Assembly (NCBI GenBank): GCA_034716535.1
Contig: JAYEJW010000628.1
Coordinates: forward strand, 1-21,753
Direction of reading: 5' to 3'
DNA: 21,753 bases
DNA from: JAYEJW01 sp034716535
GTDB lineage: Bacteria > Pseudomonadota > Gammaproteobacteria > Chromatiales > Chromatiaceae
In this document: piece by piece, positions 16,421 to 21,753 of the stretch
Layout of the letters: each line of letters opens with the position of its first letter
Position numbering within the stretch: position 1 is the stretch's first letter
Made by a program: the position numbers and the translations under genes
The notes under the pieces: model-generated
Databases searched by the model: none
Told to the model about the DNA's origin: nothing
What the model saw: the letters and a program-made list of their open reading frames with translations, nothing else

Positions 16421-16459
16421 TGTACAGGTTGTTCAATCCGCAGCGGCGAACAGCGTACA
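16421..16459. promoter_or_regulatory. Bipartite inverted repeat, candidate upstream activating site
   Basis: The left arm TGTAC-N4-TGTTC (16421-16434) faces the right arm GAACA-N2-GTACA (16448-16459), so both half-motifs are repeated in mirror order. It lies about 135-175 bases upstream of the minus-strand sigma-54 start and about 320-360 bases upstream of the plus-strand one, both workable for a looping NtrC-type activator. Confidence 0.45.
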
Positions 16460-16753
16460 CCGGTAGCGGGGTTGGGGTGGAGCTTTCCGGGCGCAGTCAA
16501 TGGAAACGATCGATCAACATGCGGGGGCCTTCGTGAATGGATCGTTCAGCCCAGCCGAAGGCGCAACGGCCAGCGCGGGTTCCGCAGACCGGATCCAGGG
16601 TGTCGTTTTTCCGGCCGCCGGGACGGTCTTTGGCAAGGGCAGGGCGTAGGCCGCGTTCCTTGTTATTTAAGGTGTAGGGACCGGCGTTCCATCAGCCGCC
16701 GTGCGATGTTTCCTTTGGTCGATCGGGGTGTGAAGCACTTTGGTCCTTCTTAG

Positions 16754-16769
16754 TGGCCCGAGATTTGCC
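16754..16769 (+). promoter_or_regulatory. Sigma-54 (-24/-12) promoter of the oxidase operon
   Basis: The sequence TGGCCCGAGATTTGCC has GG (16755-16756) and GC (16767-16768) exactly 10 bases apart, matching the TGGCACG-N4-TTGC pattern closely. The expected start is near 16780, 47 bases before the first ATG at 16827. Confidence 0.78.
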
Positions 16770-16790
16770 TGTTCTCGCCAAGACAAGCGA

Positions 16791-16807
16791 CGGGACACCC
16801 CGTCCCG
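16791..16807 (+). other. Hairpin in the oxidase operon leader
   Basis: CGGGAC (16791-16796) pairs perfectly with GTCCCG (16802-16807) around the loop ACCCC. It starts about 10 bases after the predicted transcription start and ends about 6 bases before the ribosome binding site (GAGGAG, 16815-16820). It may stabilise the mRNA 5' end; no T-run follows, so it is not a terminator. Confidence 0.5.
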
Positions 16808-16826
16808 ACTATCCGAGGAGCGGCCC

Positions 16827-16991
16827 ATGACAGACGGCAAAAGCGACAATTCCCCCGATGCCGCCACCGGCGGACGACTGCTGAGGCCCGGTTGGGGCCC
16901 CAAGCTGTTTTTGGGCGCCCTGGTGGCAATACTGGTTTTTTTCTGGTGGCTACTGATCTGGTCCGGCGGCGTCGATCCACACCACGGTTGA
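16827..16991 (+). CDS. 54-residue single-pass membrane peptide, first gene of the oxidase operon
   Basis: I do not recognise the family. Residues 1-22 are polar, then PGWGPK leads into one long hydrophobic helix (about 26-46) rich in aromatic residues (FFWWLLIW), and the end GGVDPHHG carries two histidines near the periplasmic face. GAGGAG lies 6 bases before the ATG, and a sigma-54 promoter lies 58 bases upstream. It is followed after 14 bases by another small membrane gene. Size and position recall the tiny accessory subunits of bd oxidases (CydX, CydS) and of cbb3 oxidases (CcoQ), but I see no motif that proves homology to any of them. Confidence 0.78.
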   Translation: MTDGKSDNSPDAATGGRLLRPGWGPKLFLGALVAILVFFWWLLIWSGGVDPHHG

Positions 16992-17005
16992 GCGGGAGTA
17001 AGGGC

Positions 17006-17161
17006 ATGAGCGGACAAGGTGTTCCGGGACGCATACTGGCATCCCTGGTGTATTGGGTGGCGGCTCTCGCGCTCGCCGCGGCACTATTCTACGGTCTGGA
17101 TCACGGGGTAATGGCCATGCAGGGTCTGCCGTTGAACTGGGATCTGAGTCCGGCGCAGTAG
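17006..17161 (+). CDS. 51-residue single-pass membrane peptide, second gene of the oxidase operon
   Basis: I do not recognise the family. One hydrophobic helix (about 11-30) is followed by a short tail (LDHGVMAMQGLPLNWDLSPAQ) that would face the periplasm and contains H33 and two methionines. The ribosome binding region GGGAGTAAGG precedes the ATG closely. The gene lies between the first small peptide and the CydA-like gene, 21 bases before the latter's likely start. As with its neighbour, an accessory or assembly role in the oxidase is inferred from place and size only. Confidence 0.75.
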   Translation: MSGQGVPGRILASLVYWVAALALAAALFYGLDHGVMAMQGLPLNWDLSPAQ

Positions 17162-17182
17162 GCCGGGGCGGAGATGAGAACA

Positions 17183-19069
17183 ATGGCAGATCTGAAAACG
17201 ATGTTGCGCCTCTGGGTACGCGTTCTCGCCGCGCTTGTGCTGCTGGGGGCTGGAGCAGCCGCCACCTGTGCGGATCAGGCGGATTCGCTGGAACAGCGTA
17301 TCGCGCCGGTCGGGAGGGTGCAGTTGGACGGGGCTTCGCCGCTGCAGCCCCTGGTCGAGGCGCAGCCGAAGGGGGCAGATGCGGCGGAGGAGCCGGTCTT
17401 CACGGGTGCGCCGCAACTCAAACGCCGCGATTACCCCAACATCGGTGTCAGCAGCCGCGCCACGGTCTGGGTGCTGGCGCAGATGCATCTGTTCTTCGGC
17501 GCCCTGGTGCTTGCAGTGCCCATGTTCGTGCTGGTGATCGAGCTCATCGGCGTACGCACCGGCGACGACCGCTACGATGACATGGCCCACGAGTTCATGA
17601 AGATCTCGTTGACCGCCTACGCCATCACAGCCCTGTTCGGCGGTTCCCTGGCCCTGGCGCTGTTCCTGCTCTACCCCCAGTTCATGGAATACCTGATGCG
17701 GGTGTTCGGCGCCCAAATGCTCGTGTACGCGGTGCTTTTCTTCCTGGAGAGCCTGTTCCTGTACCTGTACTACTACGGCTGGGACGCCATGCGCTACGGC
17801 GACCGCAAGTGGTTGCACCTGACCATCGGACTCACGCTCAACGCTGTCGGCCTTACCCTCATGGTGGTCGCGAACTCCTGGGCCACCTTCATGATGGCCC
17901 CCTCCGGCGTGGACGAGGTGGGCGCCGTGGTGGGCAACATCTGGGAGGTAATGAAGGGTCCCCTTTGGAACCCGATCAACTTGCACCGCTTCATCGCGAA
18001 CATCGCCTTCGGCGGTGCCGTTGTGGGCGCCTATGCGGCCTACAAGTTTCTCGCGGCGCGTACCGCCGAGGCGCGCGCCCACTATGACTGGATGGGCTAT
18101 ACGTCGAACTTCATCGCAATACTGGCCTTCCTACCGCTGCCGTTCGCCGGTTACTGGCTGATGGCGGAGATCTATGCCTATTCCCAGCAGATGGGCATCA
18201 CCGCCATGGGGGGCATCCTCGCCTGGCTGTTCATCGTGCAGGCGGTGCTGATCGGCACCATCCTGCTGGCGGGCAACTATTACCTGTGGGCGGGTATGTC
18301 ACGTACCGATGGCTCGGTTCGCTACCAGGGCTTCATCAAGTGGATCGCCTTGACTTTGGTGGTCTGCTTCCTGATCTGGGTCACGCCCCATACCCTGATC
18401 CTCAGCGTCTCGGAGATCGCCGCCCTGGGCGGCTCGCATCACCACGTGCTGGGGCCGCTGGGCATCATGCCGGCCAAGAACATCGCCGTGAACCTGATGC
18501 TGGTGGTCACCTTCCTTTCGTTCCAACTCTACCGCCGCAGCGACAAGGTGGCGACGGTGAAATGGGAGCGGGCGGGCAACGCGCTGATGGGGGCCATCTA
18601 TGTCGTCGCCATCGCCAATATTATCTTCGCCGGTGTCTACTACGGCTACTTCACCAACACCGTGTACAAGGTGGGTTCCTCGGTGATGCAGGTCGTCTCC
18701 ACCCTGGTGGTCATCGTCGCCGGCGTGGTCATCGACGCCTACATGTTCAAAGGCGCCAAACAGCTGCCGTCCAAATGGGGTCAGGTTCCGGACCGCGCCC
18801 AGTACGCCTTGTTCGCGCTGCCGATCGCCTTCACCTGGCTGATGGCGCTGATGGGCTACGTACGCTCCTCGGTGCGCACCCACTGGCACGTGTACACGGT
18901 GATGAAGGACGCATCGGTGGACAACTACATCCCCACCATCGGCTACGCGGGCAACATGATCACCATCGTCACCCTGTTGTTCCTGGTGTTCATCCTGTTC
19001 ATCTTCTGGATCGCCAACCTCAGCACCACTAAGCAGCCGGCCCCGGTGGTCGAAGGGGGTGTGGAGTGA
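17183..19069 (+). CDS. CydA-like membrane oxidase core subunit (divergent bd-like oxidase)
   Basis: The 628-residue membrane protein has about 13 predicted helices. It resembles cytochrome bd subunit I: an early QMHLFFG (H102, counterpart of the high-spin haem ligand His19), FFLESLFLYLYYYGWDAM (187-204), VVANSWATFMMAPSG (228-242) and NPINLHRFIANIAFGG (263-278, with H268 as likely haem b558 ligand). It differs from ordinary CydA in an N-terminal signal-like segment plus a soluble stretch of about 65 residues, no obvious long Q-loop, and an extra C-terminal membrane region with histidines H403, H419-H421, H567 and H569. No CydB is visible. Similar proteins are known as bd-like oxidases in nitrite-oxidising bacteria. 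GGAG at 17170-17173 supports the ATG at 17183; ATG 17174 is the alternative. The next two genes encode cytochromes c, so cytochrome c rather than quinol may be the donor. Confidence 0.8.
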   Translation: MADLKTMLRLWVRVLAALVLLGAGAAATCADQADSLEQRIAPVGRVQLDGASPLQPLVEAQPKGADAAEEPVFTGAPQLKRRDYPNIGVSSRATVWVLAQMHLFFGALVLAVPMFVLVIELIGVRTGDDRYDDMAHEFMKISLTAYAITALFGGSLALALFLLYPQFMEYLMRVFGAQMLVYAVLFFLESLFLYLYYYGWDAMRYGDRKWLHLTIGLTLNAVGLTLMVVANSWATFMMAPSGVDEVGAVVGNIWEVMKGPLWNPINLHRFIANIAFGGAVVGAYAAYKFLAARTAEARAHYDWMGYTSNFIAILAFLPLPFAGYWLMAEIYAYSQQMGITAMGGILAWLFIVQAVLIGTILLAGNYYLWAGMSRTDGSVRYQGFIKWIALTLVVCFLIWVTPHTLILSVSEIAALGGSHHHVLGPLGIMPAKNIAVNLMLVVTFLSFQLYRRSDKVATVKWERAGNALMGAIYVVAIANIIFAGVYYGYFTNTVYKVGSSVMQVVSTLVVIVAGVVIDAYMFKGAKQLPSKWGQVPDRAQYALFALPIAFTWLMALMGYVRSSVRTHWHVYTVMKDASVDNYIPTIGYAGNMITIVTLLFLVFILFIFWIANLSTTKQPAPVVEGGVE

Positions 19070-19917
19070 CTGCCGTGGCCAAGGGCCCGCGCCGTTCGCC
19101 CCTGCTCGCAACCTTGGGTTTCAGCCTGGGCTTGACCCTGGTGTTCACCCTGGTGACCTACATCCTGCCGCAGGTCGAAGGCGAGGCGCCCAAGGAGACG
19201 GAGGTCAAGCTCGGCGAGCTGACCATGGACGGCTTTGTGGCCCTGGGCCAGGAGCTGTTCGAGGGCAAGGGCACCTGCACCCTGTGCCACAAGCCGCCAC
19301 CCATGGGCCGGGCGCCGGACATCCAGGGCTTCAACATGGTGGACACAGCCAAGGAACGCCTGGCGGACGAGCGCTACAAAGGCGAGGCTGGCGATCCCGC
19401 GGCCTACATCCGCGAATCCTTGGTCGACCCCAGCAAGTACGTGGTGGTCGGCTGGGGCCAGAAGGGAAGCAACGACACCGTCTCGCCCATGCCCGCCATC
19501 GACAAGCCGCCGATCCAGCTCTCCCCGGTGGAAATGGATGCCGTCATCGCCTACCTGCAGGCCAAGGACGGTAACGAGGTATCGGTCGCCCTGCCCACCG
19601 AGGCTCCGGCCCCGGCGGAGAAGGCGGCCGCGGTAGGCGCCGCGCCGGCCCCGGCCAAGACCCCGGAAGAGGCGGTCGCAAAGTACGGGTGTCAGGCCTG
19701 CCACAGCATGCTGGGCACCGAATCGCCGGTGGGGCCGCCTCTGAGTGACGTCGGTGCGCGTTTGTCGCAGGAGCAGATCATCCAGAGCATCCTGGAGCCA
19801 GATGCCGAGATCGCCGAGGGTTTCTCCGAGGGTGTCATGCCGGGTGATTTTGCCGAGAAAATGACGGTGAGGGAGCTCGAGATGATCATCGAGCTGTTGA
19901 GAGAATCGCGGGGGTGA
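19066..19917 (+). CDS. Membrane-anchored dihaem cytochrome c
   Basis: The 283-residue protein has one N-terminal membrane anchor (about 12-34, uncleaved type) and then two periplasmic cytochrome c domains joined by an alanine-proline linker (178-200). Haem motifs are C71-T-L-C74-H75, with likely distal M142 in VSPMPAI, and C209-Q-A-C212-H213, with M258 or M266 as distal ligand. The GTG start overlaps the CydA-like stop as GTGA, so the two proteins are translationally coupled and probably form one complex. It could pass electrons from soluble carriers, or from the trihaem protein downstream, into the oxidase core. It resembles the fused electron-transfer subunits of cytochrome c oxidases in layout but not in the usual CcoP/CcoO sequence. 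Confidence 0.9.
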   Translation: MTAVAKGPRRSPLLATLGFSLGLTLVFTLVTYILPQVEGEAPKETEVKLGELTMDGFVALGQELFEGKGTCTLCHKPPPMGRAPDIQGFNMVDTAKERLADERYKGEAGDPAAYIRESLVDPSKYVVVGWGQKGSNDTVSPMPAIDKPPIQLSPVEMDAVIAYLQAKDGNEVSVALPTEAPAPAEKAAAVGAAPAPAKTPEEAVAKYGCQACHSMLGTESPVGPPLSDVGARLSQEQIIQSILEPDAEIAEGFSEGVMPGDFAEKMTVRELEMIIELLRESRG

Positions 19918-19924
19918 CCGGAAC

Positions 19925-21753
19925 ATGAGCAACGAAGTCACGAAGAGCCGGTTTCGTATCCCCGCCTTCTGGCAGGGCGTGATCGTCGTCGTCATCGCCT
20001 ACCTGGTCTACGACAACGCCTTCCCGCCGGTGATGCCGCGGACGCTGATGGTCCAGTACATGATCATCACCATCGTAGGGGTGCTGCTGTACTTCTCGTT
20101 CGACGAAGCGCGTTGGCGCGAATTCAAGGCCCCCGTGCTGGCCGTGCTGCGGGAGGACCGTCTTGCGGCGGTTCGTTGGGCCTTTCTGGTGGGCATTCCG
20201 CTGATCGTGGCCTATACCGCCTACGACCTGGTGAAGCCCTCGGCGGAGGCCCCGGTGGAGCTGCGTCAGGTGCACCCCGCGCCCCCCTCCAAACTCAAGG
20301 TCTATGGCAAGAGCTACGACCTCTCCAGCCTGGAAAACCCCAAACGCCTGGCGGTGCTGGAACAGTTCAAGACCGACCCGGACGGCGCCTGGGAGCAGTA
20401 CCGCGAGGTGGTGGCCGAGGGCCGCGACCGCTACTACCAGAACTGCTTCTTCTGCCACGGCGATCTGCTCGACGGCGCCGGGCATGTCGCCCAGGGGTTC
20501 AATCCGCTGCCCATCAACTTCCAGGACGTGGGCACCATCGCCCAGCTGCAGGAGGCCTTCCTGTTCTGGCGCGTCACGACTGGCGGCCCCGGTCTGCCCA
20601 AGGAGGGTACCCCCTGGAACTCGGCCATGCCGGTGTGGCACGAGATGCTGGACGAAGACCAGGTGTGGAGCATCATCACCTTCCTCTACGACTACGTGGG
20701 CCAGGTGCCGCGCATTTGGGACGGCGAGATGTCCAAGGCGGTCACTGGCATGAAGGACGAGCTGGTTAAGCGGCGCAAGACGATGCAGGGCGAGGAGCTG
20801 TATGCGTTCCGCTGCCGGGTATGCCACGGTGAAGAGGGTATGGGCGATGGCCCGGCGGCGGACTACATGTACCCGCGCCCGCGGGATTTCAGCCTGGCGC
20901 TGTTCAAGTACAAGACCTCTCCCGGCATGCTGCCGCCGCGGGACGAAGACCTGTTCAATACGATAAAGCACGGCCTGCTCGGCACCGGCATGCCGGGTTG
21001 GGGAAGCCTGCTGACCGACGAGCAGATCGGGAGCCTGATTCCAGTCATCAAACGTTTCGACACCACAGCCTCCTGGGCGCCGGAGGATGCGGAGGACGAG
21101 GCCTTCGACGACGACGGCCGTTATACCGGCCCGAATCTGCTCCGAGTCACCGCTCAGGAGCCTTTGGATGGGCGGGTTCCCTTCAGCGAAGAGTCCTTGG
21201 CCAAGGGCAGGGATGCCTTCATCAAGACGTGCGGCGAGTGCCATGGCGAGGCGGGCCGCGGCAACATCACCTCGGGCAAGAAGCTGGCGGACGACTGGGG
21301 CTTCCGCCTTTGGCCCCGGGACCTGACCAAACCCTGGACCTGGCGTGCCACCCAGGTCAGGGGAACGGATGCGGACAAGGTACGGGACGAGACCATCCGC
21401 AACATCTACGCCCGCCTCTCCATCGGTATCCCGGCCACGCCCATGCCCGCCCACCGGGCGGTGGAAGAAGGCAATGAGGACCCAGTGAGCTTAGAGGATC
21501 GCTGGCACATCGCCAACTACGTCTACAGCCTGCGGGAGACCACGCCGCCGCCGTCCGAGTCGGGTCTGATCACTGCGAAACGCCTGGATGGCGCGCTGCC
21601 GGCAAGAGCCGACGACGAACGCTGGAACGAGGTCTCCCCCACCACCCTGCACCTGGTGCCCAACATCATCAAGGAGGAGCGCCTGTTCACCCCCCTGAAC
21701 GACGCGGTAACCGTACGCGTGGCCTACAATGAGAAAGATGTCGCCTTTCTGCT
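19925..21753 (+). CDS. Membrane-anchored trihaem cytochrome c with an ethylbenzene-dehydrogenase-like haem domain (3' end outside the window)
   Basis: About 609 residues are visible, and the frame is open at the right edge. Three membrane helices (about 14-30, 41-58 and 85-103) are followed by three cytochrome c domains with C174-F-F-C177-H178, C297-R-V-C300-H301 and C436-G-E-C439-H440; likely distal methionines are M235, M356 and M507. From about residue 545 the sequence (SGLITAKRLDGALP...TTLHLVPNII...ARV-like strands) matches the start of the EB_dh domain, the b-haem fold of the gamma subunits of ethylbenzene and DMSO-type dehydrogenases. The start lies 7 bases after the dihaem cytochrome stop, with GGGGGTGA upstream. 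Together with the CydA-like protein it implies a periplasmic electron-entry arm. It is too large to be an ordinary single carrier. Confidence 0.88.
   Translation, partial: MSNEVTKSRFRIPAFWQGVIVVVIAYLVYDNAFPPVMPRTLMVQYMIITIVGVLLYFSFDEARWREFKAPVLAVLREDRLAAVRWAFLVGIPLIVAYTAYDLVKPSAEAPVELRQVHPAPPSKLKVYGKSYDLSSLENPKRLAVLEQFKTDPDGAWEQYREVVAEGRDRYYQNCFFCHGDLLDGAGHVAQGFNPLPINFQDVGTIAQLQEAFLFWRVTTGGPGLPKEGTPWNSAMPVWHEMLDEDQVWSIITFLYDYVGQVPRIWDGEMSKAVTGMKDELVKRRKTMQGEELYAFRCRVCHGEEGMGDGPAADYMYPRPRDFSLALFKYKTSPGMLPPRDEDLFNTIKHGLLGTGMPGWGSLLTDEQIGSLIPVIKRFDTTASWAPEDAEDEAFDDDGRYTGPNLLRVTAQEPLDGRVPFSEESLAKGRDAFIKTCGECHGEAGRGNITSGKKLADDWGFRLWPRDLTKPWTWRATQVRGTDADKVRDETIRNIYARLSIGIPATPMPAHRAVEEGNEDPVSLEDRWHIANYVYSLRETTPPPSESGLITAKRLDGALPARADDERWNEVSPTTLHLVPNIIKEERLFTPLNDAVTVRVAYNEKDVAFL

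Larger units (their letters stand above)
16257..16826. other. Divergent regulatory region between the two operons
   Basis: These 570 bases hold no supportable gene. They contain two sigma-54 promoters facing outward (16296-16311 minus and 16754-16769 plus). An AT-rich tract (about 16300-16350) includes the perfect palindrome ATGAATTCAT (16341-16350), possibly a bend or IHF region, though I found no exact IHF consensus. A GCACAAA direct repeat, a GTTTCAAAC palindrome and an inverted repeat at 16421-16459 form a candidate enhancer region. A second spaced dyad, AACGATC (16505-16511) with GATCGTT (16540-16546), lies further right. Reading frames here lack ribosome binding sites and natural residue composition. 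Confidence 0.8.

Noticed and set aside
16364..16753. A 129-codon frame in the divergent intergenic region
   Set aside because: It has no ribosome binding site, its composition is Arg/Ser/Gly-rich, and it covers the candidate enhancer.

Overview
The window is high-GC DNA (my visual estimate is about 65%). It probably comes from a chemotrophic gammaproteobacterium. The reasons are the nnr-tsaE gene pair in its usual gammaproteobacterial order, dispersed GTCGGGTTA/TAACCCGAC palindromes, two sigma-54 promoters with an NtrC-type regulator, and c-type cytochromes feeding a bd-like oxidase. No transposase, CRISPR array, tRNA or rRNA was seen.

Layout. Positions 1-421 hold no gene, only hairpins and REP-like palindromes. 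Then come nnr (NAD(P)HX repair) and tsaE (tRNA t6A synthesis) on the plus strand. The amiC/mutL genes that often follow tsaE are absent; instead there is a collapsed moaA relic (2475-2699, minus). From there to 16256 everything is on the minus strand. In transcription order it reads: HEAT-repeat protein, secreted cupredoxin-like protein, a 41-residue membrane peptide, a tandem universal stress protein carrying five PCP_red-like repeats, a NirJ/AhbD-like radical SAM protein carrying four PCP_red-like repeats, a REP-like palindrome, FAD-type protoporphyrinogen oxidase, a small membrane protein, a PAS histidine kinase and a sigma-54 response regulator. The last three overlap by ATGA. From 16827 to the right edge a divergent plus-strand operon encodes two small membrane peptides, a CydA-like oxidase core, a membrane-anchored dihaem cytochrome c, and a membrane-anchored trihaem cytochrome running into an ethylbenzene-dehydrogenase-like haem-binding domain, cut by the window edge.

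How it fits together. The 570-bp divergent intergenic region (16257-16826) carries a good -24/-12 sigma-54 promoter facing each way and a central set of inverted and direct repeats suited to an enhancer-binding protein. The cluster encodes its own membrane histidine kinase and sigma-54 activator. My reading, which is inference, is a self-regulated respiratory island: a cytochrome c-linked bd-like oxidase on one side, and on the other a dedicated tetrapyrrole-handling set (radical SAM, PPO, and PCP_red-like repeats resembling the C-terminal module of BchB/ChlB). The tandem PCP_red-like arrays fused to two unrelated catalytic or sensory modules, together with the unusual oxidase, are the best candidate for an under-described system.
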